Source: Chloroflexota bacterium (GTDB lineage: Bacteria > Chloroflexota > Limnocylindria > Limnocylindrales > CSP1-4). Taken from it: a DNA stretch of 9,024 bases. The translations under genes and the position numbers were made by a program. Of the stretch, positions 1 to 5,522 are shown piece after piece; the first letter of the stretch is position 1, and every line of letters starts with the position of its first letter. The DNA is taken from the NCBI GenBank assembly GCA_021785115.1, contig JAJYGO010000007.1, positions 1 through 9,024 of the forward strand, written 5' to 3'. A model generated the notes under the pieces. It was not told the DNA's origin and ran no database searches. It was given only the letters and a program-made list of their open reading frames with translations.

Positions 1-379
1 GCGCGTGTTCCCACTCGGTTGCCGCGTCGGCGAACTCCCGACGGGCGTACCGATCGTCACGAACGCTGCGGGCGCGTGCCTCGTGATGCCGCGCGAGCGC
101 AGCCGGGTCGGCCGGCCGGTCGTGAATCTCGTCATCCACCGTCCGCACGACCCGAACGAGCGCCGCCGTCGTGCGCGGCGACCAGCTCACCTCGGGCGCT
201 ACGGGAGGAGGCCAACCGCGCGGTGGGCTGGCGATCACGTAGGTCTCGCGTGGGCGCCTCCACCCCGCCATCGCGACGCGTGATTCGCTCCCGGCATCGA
301 GAACGACCCCAATCGCCCAGGCAGAGCTCGTGGGTGCGTTTCGGACGCCCCGGGCGGGACTGCGACGCGAGGTATGCAT
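1..379 (-). CDS. Unknown protein, 3' end beyond the window (126 residues visible)
   Basis: The minus-strand frame starting at the ATG whose complement is 377-379 stays open to the window edge, so the C-terminus is missing. A perfect GGAGG (complement of 387-391) lies seven bases before the start. The ATG shares one base with the stop of the 379-651 gene (TGATG), which implies translational coupling to that gene. The protein starts with a basic, Ser/Pro-rich stretch (1-20). A hydrophobic strand-like segment, WAIGVVLDAG, follows at about 21-30, then a Trp/Pro-rich middle (39-68). The rest is a charged helix-rich part (about 69-126) with many Arg, Asp and His residues. I see no transmembrane helix or catalytic motif and do not recognise a family. 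It is the third gene of the left minus-strand unit. The strong ribosome site and the coupling make the gene likely; its function is unknown. Confidence 0.7.
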   Translation of the reverse strand, partial: MHTSRRSPARGVRNAPTSSAWAIGVVLDAGSESRVAMAGWRRPRETYVIASPPRGWPPPVAPEVSWSPRTTAALVRVVRTVDDEIHDRPADPAALARHHEARARSVRDDRYARREFADAATEWEHA

Positions 380-651
380 CAGGCTGCCTCCAGCAGGTCG
401 GTTGCCACCGTGAGGGTGTTGGCGCTGGCCCGCAGCGTCATCGTGAAGTCGGACGGCGCGATTGCGCCCCACGGCCGCAGCCGCTGGTACGAGCGAAACT
501 CGTGGCGGACCCCGGGTGAACTGGCCGCGCTGTCGATGCCGATCGCACAGGACCGCTGGACCGGCAGCCGGGCCGCCGGCAGCGGGTGGCGCCGCGAGGC
601 GCGGTGGCCGAGATCGAGCCAGTCGAGGTCGAGGACGATCGAGATGCGCAT
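379..651 (-). CDS. Unknown 90-aa protein in a coupled operon
   Basis: A 90-residue product with no recognised family. The N-terminus reads as a beta strand, ISIVLDLDW (3-11), and the C-terminus as a second ordered block, FTMTLRASANTL (69-80), ending in a short acidic helix. A basic, Pro-rich region (about 17-35) and one Cys (35) lie between. There is no membrane segment. The start at 651 follows an AAGGAG (complement of 664-669) at a rather long spacing of 12 bases. It lies five bases after the stop of the 657-1352 gene, and its own stop overlaps the next start as TGATG. This places it in the middle of a tightly packed three-gene minus-strand unit. Its frame is open far upstream, but that part has no coding look and the ATG at 651 is the sensible start. 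Function unknown. Confidence 0.6.
   Translation of the reverse strand: MRISIVLDLDWLDLGHRASRRHPLPAARLPVQRSCAIGIDSAASSPGVRHEFRSYQRLRPWGAIAPSDFTMTLRASANTLTVATDLLEAA
387..391 (-). promoter_or_regulatory. Ribosome binding site of the 1-379 gene
   Basis: GGAGG on the minus strand, inside the last codons of the 379-651 gene and seven bases before the ATG at 379. It fixes the start of the partial gene and supports coupled translation across the TGATG overlap. Confidence 0.65.
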
Positions 652-656
652 GGCCG

Positions 657-1352
657 TCAGGCACTCCTTCCGGTCACGAGGTGCCGACCGGACGGGCATG
701 GGCGGTGGGAAGCCCTTCGCCGACGGAGACGCTCGTGGGGAGATGGCCGGCCGAGCCCGCGAGACGTGGTGCGGGCGCTCAGCGAGTGGGCGGAGGTGCG
801 CCCGGCCGTGGCCCTGGTCGGATCGGCACGAGTGAAAGTCCCGGGAGTCGTCATGCCGCGACCGGCAACGGGTGCGGCCAGTTCGCTCGTTCGGGGGGCG
901 AGGGTGTGGTGTGAGATCACGGCCACCCCCTGCTGCTCCCAGTCGGAGACGATGTCGGCCGCGAAGGCGTCGGCTCCGCTCTGGCTGGCGCAGAAGACGA
1001 CAGAGAGGTCTGCGACGGGCTCCGTCGAGAGCGCTACGAGCAGGACGGCGTCGCCGACGCGATAGCCGCGTAGGGCGGTGCGTTCGCCGAGGCCGCCGGC
1101 ATCGGCTCGAATCGTGCACGGCAGGCCGGCCGGCGCCTCCGGGAGGCAGGCGGGAAGCCGGGCATTGTCGACCCACTGCAGGACGCATCCATACGGATCG
1201 ACGATCGGCGCGCCGGCTGGGCAGCCGATCGCGGCGAGGACGGGGCGCCACTGTTCCTGGTCGAGGGGTGGTTGGTAGCGCCGGTCGGGGTCGGGCGTCG
1301 GGTGTGCGCGTGCTGTTGACGAGGATGTGGACGTGCGGACGAGGTTCGGCAT
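657..1352 (-). CDS. Unknown 231-aa protein with ordered core and basic disordered tail
   Basis: First gene of the left minus-strand unit. The start at 1352 is chosen over an upstream in-frame ATG because GGGAGG (complement of 1362-1367) sits nine bases before it. Residues 1-28 are Ser/Thr/Pro-rich and probably unfolded. Residues 29-160 look like an ordered domain. It opens with an amphipathic helix around DQEQWRPVLAAIG (31-43), then DPYGCVLQW (52-60). A GYRVGDAVLLVAL strand pair (96-108), the strand VADLSVVFCASQ (113-124) and a helix with DWEQQGVAVISHH (137-149) follow. Cys residues at 44, 56, 69, 79 and 121 are not spaced like a zinc finger. Residues 170-231 are Arg/Ser/Thr-rich and low in hydrophobics, so either a disordered tail or the result of a frameshift near 830. 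The stop lies five bases before the next gene. No family is recognised. Confidence 0.65.
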   Translation of the reverse strand: MPNLVRTSTSSSTARAHPTPDPDRRYQPPLDQEQWRPVLAAIGCPAGAPIVDPYGCVLQWVDNARLPACLPEAPAGLPCTIRADAGGLGERTALRGYRVGDAVLLVALSTEPVADLSVVFCASQSGADAFAADIVSDWEQQGVAVISHHTLAPRTSELAAPVAGRGMTTPGTFTRADPTRATAGRTSAHSLSARTTSRGLGRPSPHERLRRRRASHRPCPSGRHLVTGRSA

Positions 1353-1481
1353 GGCTGGAGTCCTCCCTGGCGCTGCTTCGGCGGTAGGACGGCGTGGTGC
1401 GGGTCGGCGCTGTCTGCCGATCCGTCTTGTCAGGTGCGTCGAGGCTTCCTCCACGGCTCGTTCCTTGTCGCTTGCTGAACC

Positions 1482-1496
1482 TGAGCTACGAGCTCA
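1482..1496. repeat. Perfect inverted repeat, 6-bp arms, 3-nt loop
   Basis: TGAGCT, ACG, AGCTCA. It lies about 130 bases upstream of the minus-strand start at 1352, where an operator of the left operon could be. As RNA it would be a short hairpin without a following U-run. Confidence 0.5.
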
Positions 1497-1572
1497 TACC
1501 CGTACAACACCGGTGGAGGGGCATCCGTCCGGTGGTGCGGGTCATGTCGCGCAGTCCCTCGCCTGCAGCCCC

Positions 1573-1611
1573 ACGGACGGGGAGCCATGGCTCCCCTTGG
1601 ACCGCGTCCGT
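1573..1611. repeat. Nested palindrome
   Basis: A perfect 18-base palindrome (1579-1596, GGGGAGCC and its complement around the centre) is framed by a second pair of arms, ACGGAC at 1573-1578 and GTCCGT at 1606-1611. On the minus strand it lies about 130-170 bases beyond the stop of the 1744-2094 gene. It could be that gene's terminator hairpin (7-bp stem, CATG loop, no U-run) or an operator or cruciform site. The sequence alone does not decide. Confidence 0.55.
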
Positions 1612-1743
1612 CGCGCAAGGGGCTCGACCGCCTGACGCCGACCGTGCCGAGCAGGGGCCTGCCTGCATCGAGCGACAGGCTGCGCCGGCACAACGGCCGG
1701 CGCGGGCGTGCGTGCCGCGTCGCCCCGGGCCGACGACACACGG

Positions 1744-2094
1744 TCAGGCGAGGAGCATGGGCGCGGCCGTGCCGCCGATCACTCTCGGCACGTTGGGGGT
1801 GTCGAGCGCGTGGAGCTTCGCGACCGGCCGCATCCGGTAGCCCTGCTCCCGGAGCCAGCTGAGTTCGTCGTCGAACAGCGCGATATGGTCGTGCCAGGTG
1901 AGCCCGAATGCCGCGCCGCCCCACCTGCATTCGACGAGGAACTCTCCTCCTACGCCCAGGTACAGGCCGAGGACGGCGCGGTCGCCATCGCGGCGCGTCC
2001 CGCTCCATGCCACCAGAAGGATGTCGGCCGGCGTGGTGCGGGCGAGCCGCATGCCGGGCTGCATCGGGTATCGGTTGCGCCTGCCCCTGAACAT
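1744..2094 (-). CDS. Unknown 116-aa protein
   Basis: The start at 2094 is set by GGAGGG (complement of 2102-2107) seven bases upstream. Longer in-frame starts lack such a site and would add a low-complexity Arg-rich head. The mature sequence has a basic N-terminus (1-20), then alternating beta-like segments: ADILLVAWSG (23-32), a block with VLGLYLGVGGEFLVECRW (41-58), and GLTWHDHIALFDDE (64-77). A helix with LSWLREQGYRM (78-88) and a short tail follow. It therefore looks like a small soluble alpha/beta fold. No catalytic motif, signal peptide or membrane helix can be seen and no family is recognised. It stands alone, with gaps of 292 and 391 bases on either side, though it could share a transcript with the left operon. 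Confidence 0.7.
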   Translation of the reverse strand: MFRGRRNRYPMQPGMRLARTTPADILLVAWSGTRRDGDRAVLGLYLGVGGEFLVECRWGGAAFGLTWHDHIALFDDELSWLREQGYRMRPVAKLHALDTPNVPRVIGGTAAPMLLA

Positions 2095-2386
2095 CTCGAT
2101 TCCCTCCATCCCGCGACCGCAACCCCGTTGGCCGCGTCGCGTCGTCCCTGCTACCGGTGTCACGCGGTGCCGGTCTCGTCTTTCTCGGCCGGACGTGGCG
2201 TGCATTCGTTTCATCGCTCATCTGCTGCAACTTCATCCTCCGAAGCTCGGCCGGAACGCGCAATGGGCGCGACGCGAGTTCGGTACCAACGGCTGGGCTG
2301 GGTGGTACGTCGGCCGTCGTGGCATGGGACGACCGGGTAGGGAAGGGCCGCGACCCCCGTGCCGGTGCATGCCCACGCGCGCGGGT
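2095..2386. other. 292-nt gap between two minus-strand genes
   Basis: The gap lies between the stop of 2387-3100 and the start of 1744-2094. Around 2200-2260 it is visibly richer in A and T than its surroundings, so this is the likely promoter zone for the 1744-2094 gene. A possible small minus-strand start at about 2236 sits just after a GGAGG, but its frame has no stop before 1430 and runs through the real gene in another frame, so I do not call it. No convincing -35/-10 pair. Confidence 0.4.
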
Positions 2387-2397
2387 TCACGCCCGCG
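2380..2397 (-). repeat. Hairpin across the stop codon of the membrane-protein gene
   Basis: CGCGGG and CCCGCG arms (2380-2385 and 2392-2397) with a 6-base loop that contains the end of the 2387-3100 stop codon. It could end or stabilise that transcript. There is no U-run, so a classical intrinsic terminator is not supported. Confidence 0.3.
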
Positions 2398-3100
2398 TGA
2401 TTGGCGCCTCCGCGCCGGCGCGCGGGTCACGCGCGAGTTCCCAGGCGATGAGCCGCCGGCCGTTCGCCCGCTCGAGGGCCCGGATCGCGTCCTCGGAGGA
2501 GGCGAAGGCCAGGCGGTGCGCGACGACCTGGCTGATGCGCACGCCGCGCACGACGCCGGCGGCGCGCAGGCGCGCGAGGGTCCGGTCGCCCTGGCGGACT
2601 GGCGCCCCCGTCTGGGCCGCCCAGCGCCGCGAAAGGGCACGCAGCCCGCCGCCGGCATACGTCGCCCGCGTGCCTCCTCTCGGATGCCCACGGATCGGGC
2701 GGCGCTCGAGGGCCGCGTGGTCGTAGAGGTAGACGATGAGATCGAGCGCGAGGAGCTCGTCCGCCGGCAGCTCCGCCGGGACAGCGGCCAGGCGCCAGCC
2801 CCGGACCGCCGGCAGGCCGCAGGCGTCGTGGCGCGCGATGAGGCGGGTCCGGTCGCGCTCGGCGACTACAGAGGCCACCCAGGCCGCCGAGCCCGCCAGC
2901 ACCCAGGCGCTGATCGTCGCCCGGTAGGGCTGGTCGACGATGCTCGCCACGACGAGCCCGAGGAGCACGGCGAGGAAGGCGAGCCGCCAGAGCGTCAGGC
3001 GCAGCCGCTCGCGACTCCAGCGCTCGCGCAGACGGCGGACGAGGGGGATCGTGAGCGGCCGGGCGTCGGTCGGGCGCTCCGGCTGGACGGACGGCTCCAT
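2387..3100 (-). CDS. Two-helix membrane protein with helical, possibly winged-helix, C-terminus
   Basis: A 237-residue product. A basic cytoplasmic head (residues 20-36, many Arg) precedes two adjoining hydrophobic helices, about 37-56 (LTLWRLAFLAVLLGLVVASI) and 61-81, joined by a tight turn with DQPYR. By the positive-inside rule both ends face the cytoplasm. The rest (82-237) is soluble. It holds a Leu-rich helix, DELLALDLIVYLYDHAAL (114-131), and then a stretch with ALSRRWAAQTG (155-165) and RTLARLRAAGVV (173-184). The two-helix shape and the turn resemble the recognition part of a winged helix-turn-helix domain; that assignment is tentative. The gene is divergent from the zinc-ribbon gene at 3248 across 147 bases, so the two may share regulation. 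The ribosome site is weak (GGGGG only two bases away), so the exact start is uncertain. No family name can be given. Confidence 0.7.
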   Translation of the reverse strand: MEPSVQPERPTDARPLTIPLVRRLRERWSRERLRLTLWRLAFLAVLLGLVVASIVDQPYRATISAWVLAGSAAWVASVVAERDRTRLIARHDACGLPAVRGWRLAAVPAELPADELLALDLIVYLYDHAALERRPIRGHPRGGTRATYAGGGLRALSRRWAAQTGAPVRQGDRTLARLRAAGVVRGVRISQVVAHRLAFASSEDAIRALERANGRRLIAWELARDPRAGAEAPITRA

Positions 3101-3168
3101 GGCCCCCGGATCGTGTGGGACGGCGGCCGCCGGTCAAGGCGCGCGTTCCCCGCCGACCCTCCGTTCGC

Positions 3169-3196
3169 TTGACAGCCGACGGGTCCGCCCGAACCT
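3169..3196 (+). promoter_or_regulatory. Possible promoter for the zinc-ribbon operon
   Basis: A perfect TTGACA at 3169-3174 is followed after 16 bases by GAACCT, a poor -10 that matches only at the positions usually most tolerant of high GC. It faces the 3248 gene. If used, transcription would start inside the hairpin at 3194-3219 and that hairpin could not form, so the two proposals compete. Confidence 0.3.
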
Positions 3197-3219
3197 CCTG
3201 CAGCCGCCCGCTGAGGAGG
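3194..3219 (+). promoter_or_regulatory. Hairpin that pairs with a perfect Shine-Dalgarno
   Basis: CCTCCT (3194-3199) and CAG (3201-3203) can pair with CTG (3211-3213) and AGGAGG (3214-3219), a nine-pair stem with one bulged G and a seven-base loop. The right arm is a perfect ribosome site eight bases before an ATG at 3228. That ATG is out of frame with the zinc-ribbon gene, which starts at 3248. A role in masking ribosome access is an inference. Confidence 0.4.
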
Positions 3220-3247
3220 TGGCCGAAATGGCAAGGAAGGGTCGCAA

Positions 3248-3619
3248 ATGGTGCAGCAGTTCGGACACGCCGCGCCGGTCACGTGCCCGGCCTGCGGCGT
3301 CGGCGCCGCCTCCGGCCTCTGCACGCTCACGCGCGGCGAGATCGTCACGCTCAGCTGCGGGATCTGTGGCCTCCGGGTGCGGGACGGGATCGTGCTCGAG
3401 CACGGCATCGACATCGATCCCGACGAGATCCGCGAGATGGCCGACGGACGGCCAGGGGCGAACCCCCGGGAGTGGTACATCGCGCCCGAGGCACGCCCGC
3501 TCCGCCTCCTCCCCACGGACGCGGTCAGGGCGGGCGAGCCCGAGCCCGAGTGGCCGCCGATCAGCTCGCTGACCGTCCGTTTCGCGCGCCGCCGCCGGAC
3601 CGGGACCGGCGAGCGATGA
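3248..3619 (+). CDS. Small zinc-ribbon protein
   Basis: A 123-residue cytoplasmic protein. Its N-terminal third is a zinc ribbon with CPAC (Cys13, Cys16) and CGIC (Cys37, Cys40), 20 residues apart and each followed by Gly, the normal spacing for a structural Cys4 zinc site. Residues 48-68 form an acidic region, DIDPDEIREM. The end is Arg-rich (112-123). The start at 3248 has AAGGAAGGG (3233-3241) upstream. A better-looking AGGAGG/ATG pair at 3214 and 3228 is in a different frame that lacks the Cys motifs (see findings). Its stop overlaps the next ATG as ATGA, so it is translationally coupled to the membrane protein at 3616. Zinc ribbons of this type bind nucleic acid or protein partners; the partner here is unknown. 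Confidence 0.8.
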   Translation: MVQQFGHAAPVTCPACGVGAASGLCTLTRGEIVTLSCGICGLRVRDGIVLEHGIDIDPDEIREMADGRPGANPREWYIAPEARPLRLLPTDAVRAGEPEPEWPPISSLTVRFARRRRTGTGER

Positions 3620-3999
3620 GCCGCGCGATCAACCGCTTGAGCTGGCTTCTGCTCTGGTTCGCCGCTCTCACCGGCGGTGCGACCCTCGTCCTCGTCGCGG
3701 CGGCCTGGTTCATCGCCCACGTCACGCTGCCCGTCCCGCTCGTCTGGCTGGTCATCGCGGGTGGCTGCGCGTACGTGCTGCTGCAAGGCGAGGGACGGCA
3801 TGAGCCGGCGGCAGCGGGGCCGATCGTGCGAGCGGAGCCCGAGCCCGAGATCGGTCTCGAGGATCTCGAGGCGCTCCACCGCATGTGGCAGCGCGGCGAC
3901 ATCTCCGAGGCCACCTATCGCGGGGCCGTGGCGCGCGCGACGCGCCGCTTCACGCCGTCGTCGCCGCCACCGCCGCCCCCGCGCCACCGCTGGTGGTGA
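3616..3999 (+). CDS. Two-helix membrane protein with SHOCT-like C-terminus
   Basis: A 127-residue product. Two hydrophobic segments at about 8-34 and 38-57 (VPLVWLVIAGGCAYVLL) form a hairpin in the membrane. A short acidic/Pro linker (EPEPE, 74-78) leads to residues 80-111, GLEDLEALHRMWQRGDISEA and onward. This fits the pattern of a SHOCT domain: a short helix, then a 'G-x-I-S/T-x-x-x-(Y/F)' turn and a second helix, common at the C-terminus of small bacterial membrane proteins, where it is thought to help oligomerisation. The tail (114-127) is a Ser/Pro run ending in HRWW. The start overlaps the stop of the zinc-ribbon gene (ATGA) and has no strong ribosome site of its own, so coupling is likely. 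A longer in-frame upstream extension is only the shadow of the zinc-ribbon gene. SHOCT by pattern, not by profile search. Confidence 0.8.
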   Translation: MSRAINRLSWLLLWFAALTGGATLVLVAAAWFIAHVTLPVPLVWLVIAGGCAYVLLQGEGRHEPAAAGPIVRAEPEPEIGLEDLEALHRMWQRGDISEATYRGAVARATRRFTPSSPPPPPPRHRWW

Positions 4000-4164
4000 C
4001 AGGCCCGACACCTCGAAGCCCGCGGTGCGCTGGCGCACCACAAGTTCGCCCGCTTCGCCCGCTGCCCCCTTGACGCGAACCCCGACCCGCCGAAGCTCCC
4101 GCGTCGCCTCACGAGCGGCCGCCACCAGGCGGCGAGCGGCGACCGCAGCACAGCGGGAGACCCG
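4000..4164 (+). other. Coding-like in-frame stretch between two genes
   Basis: This 165-base gap is open in the same frame as both the preceding stop (3997-3999) and the following ATG (4165), and about 87 percent of its third codon positions are G or C. It contains a tandem 9-base repeat, TTCGCCCGC (4045-4062), in phase with the frame. The only candidate start within it is a CTG at 4030. It could be an unrecognised N-terminal extension of the 4165 gene or a remnant of an older gene. A six-pair hairpin (4024-4039) also lies here. Confidence 0.4.
4024..4039 (+). repeat. Hairpin after the SHOCT-like gene
   Basis: GGTGCG, loop CTGG, CGCACC: a perfect six-pair stem 25 bases after the stop at 3999. 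It has no U-run, so it is at most a weak terminator or 3' end stabiliser. Confidence 0.3.
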
Positions 4165-4722
4165 ATGGGACGAGCATCGCGCCAGAAGCGCCAGCGCCAC
4201 GAGCGTCGCACCTGGCAGACCATCAACCCCTGGACCGGGGCACGCGAGCGCTTCCCGGTCTGCGTCAGCGACGGGGCCCTGCGCGAGTGGGAGCGCCACC
4301 GCGTCCGGTTGGCCGCGGCCGGCTACCCCGACCGGCCCCCCGAGTTCGACAGCCCGAACCTGCGCGCCTGGAGCCTCGTGCCCGGCACCCCCACCCGCTT
4401 CGACCCGGCCGCGGCGGCGGACACGGAGATCCGGCTCGGGGCCGACCCGGAGGCGCGGGGGATCGGCACGTGGCGCTCGAGCACCGGGGAGCTCGCGGCC
4501 AAGGTCAACGTGGGCCGCCGCCACGACGGCACGCTCACCCTCCACGTCATGCTCGAGACGCTCACCTGGCACAGCGCCCAGACGCTGCGGGTCGCCGACG
4601 CTGCGGAGGCCCGTGCCGTCATCGAGTCGCTCGACACCAGCGTGCTCCGGGCGTTCGGGCTGCCCCCGCTGCGCTTCACCTCCGCCGATGCGCTGCTCGC
4701 CGAGCTCGCGGGCGCCGCCTGA
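4165..4722 (+). CDS. Unknown 185-aa protein with basic N-terminus
   Basis: The ATG at 4165 follows GGGAG (4155-4159) with five bases between. The first 16 residues are strongly basic (Arg/Lys-rich), as in proteins that bind nucleic acid or ribosomes. Residues 17-60 hold polar and aromatic segments with one Cys (33). Residues 60-140 look like a beta-rich domain: RAWSLVPGTPTRFD (67-80), EIRLGADPEARGIGTW (87-102), AAKVNVGRR (111-119) and a strand with TLTLHVMLETLTWHS (123-137). Residues 140-185 are two helices (AAEARAVIESL and SADALLAELAGAA). There is no transmembrane helix or catalytic motif and no recognised family. It is followed 27 bases later by 4750-5388, probably on the same transcript. 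The preceding 165 bases are open in frame, so a longer protein from a rare start is possible. Confidence 0.7.
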   Translation: MGRASRQKRQRHERRTWQTINPWTGARERFPVCVSDGALREWERHRVRLAAAGYPDRPPEFDSPNLRAWSLVPGTPTRFDPAAAADTEIRLGADPEARGIGTWRSSTGELAAKVNVGRRHDGTLTLHVMLETLTWHSAQTLRVADAAEARAVIESLDTSVLRAFGLPPLRFTSADALLAELAGAA

Positions 4723-4749
4723 CCCCGATCAGCCGAAAGGAGCCACACC

Positions 4750-5388
4750 GTGAGCAGCACCTGGCGCGTCGACCTCTGGATCCACCGTGCCGATCGAGCG
4801 CGTGCCGACGCAATCCTCGCTGCGCTCGACGGCGAGTGGGGGGAGATGGGACGGAACCGCGCGTGGGATGCCTACGGAGCACAGCTGGAGATCTGGACAG
4901 GGGGCGTGGACCGACTCACTGCCCCCGCCTCCTTCGAGGAACTGGCGGCAAATCTCGCCGGCGTCGTCTGGGAAGCCAACGGCTCATACCTCGCGATCGA
5001 CGCCACCGGCACCTGCCACGACGACCTCTCGTATGGCACCTGGTCTTCGAGTGAGGAGGACTACGCGGCCTGGCAGCGCGGCGAGCCCGTCGTGCCGCCG
5101 TCCCCGCCGCTCGCGCCGCAGCCCGCACCGGGCGAGGCCGACGCGGCCGGCGCGATCGTCGTGTGCCGCTCGATGGGCGACGGCGATGCGACGGCCTGGG
5201 GACCCTTCCGTGGCGCCTCGTTCGACGCGGCCGTCGTCGCCGCCAAGGCGTGGCTGCGGAGCCAACCGTGCCGACCCGACCTGCGGGACCCATTCTGGGC
5301 CGACCCCGCCGGCCTCGCGTGCGAGCGGCTGCTGCGTGGCGAGGATGGCGTGCCCGGCCACGAGATCGTGCGCCTCGAGGCGCCGTAG
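4750..5388 (+). CDS. Unknown 212-aa two-domain protein
   Basis: Starts at a GTG with AAAGGAG (4736-4742) seven bases before it. Two compact halves are joined by a Pro/Ala linker (about 112-132). The N-terminal half (1-110) has a strand TWRVDLWIH (4-12), a helix RARADAILAALDGEWGEM (16-33), then AQLEIWTGG (44-52), a helix ASFEELAANLAGVVW (60-74) and an acidic/aromatic end with EEDYAAWQRG (101-110). The C-terminal half (133-212) has AIVVCRS (134-140), the helix FDAAVVAAKAWLRSQ (158-172) and a Trp/Pro-rich end. Cys residues at 89, 139, 174 and 191 do not make a metal site. No membrane helix. No family recognised; the strand-helix arrangement of the first half suggests a small alpha/beta binding domain, an inference only. 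Its position suggests cotranscription with 4165-4722. Confidence 0.75.
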   Translation: MSSTWRVDLWIHRADRARADAILAALDGEWGEMGRNRAWDAYGAQLEIWTGGVDRLTAPASFEELAANLAGVVWEANGSYLAIDATGTCHDDLSYGTWSSSEEDYAAWQRGEPVVPPSPPLAPQPAPGEADAAGAIVVCRSMGDGDATAWGPFRGASFDAAVVAAKAWLRSQPCRPDLRDPFWADPAGLACERLLRGEDGVPGHEIVRLEAP

Positions 5389-5522
5389 GCCGGGGACGAG
5401 TAGCCGACCCCGCCTGACGCCGCGGAGGGCGCCCGAGCTGGCCCCAGAACCGTCGGCACGGCTGCGCCCGCGCCTGCGAGCGGGATCCGGTCGACCACAA
5501 CAGTGATCAGCAGGAGGAACCG

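Larger units (their letters stand above)
1353..1743. other. 391-nt intergenic stretch with palindromes
   Basis: It lies between the stop of the 1744-2094 gene and the start of the 657-1352 gene, both read leftward. I find no reading frame with a convincing ribosome site; the small frames here are Arg/Ser-rich in every direction. It holds two strong inverted repeats (1482-1496 and 1573-1611, listed separately) and should carry the promoter of the left operon. No clear -35/-10 pair can be seen. Confidence 0.5.

Noticed and set aside
1486..1668. A possible 60-residue minus-strand gene in the long gap
   Set aside because: No ribosome site before its start, no ordered segments, and it runs through the palindrome.
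1898..3172. A 424-codon plus-strand open frame
   Set aside because: Antisense to the membrane protein at 2387-3100 and to the end of 1744-2094; Arg/Pro-rich, no ribosome site, no recognisable domain.
3115..3615. An N-terminal extension of the SHOCT-like protein
   Set aside because: The extra part is another frame of the zinc-ribbon gene; the ATGA overlap and the hydrophobic start fix the ATG at 3616.
3535..3850. GAGCCCGAGCCCGAG present in both the zinc-ribbon and SHOCT-like genes as a possible repeat element
   Set aside because: It is a short in-frame EPEPE coding repeat at 3539 and 3836 with no flanking similarity; codon bias is enough to explain it.
2995..4572. A 525-codon open frame on the minus strand
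   Set aside because: It crosses three plus-strand genes that have ribosome sites, zinc-ribbon Cys motifs and membrane helices; long antisense frames are expected at this GC content.
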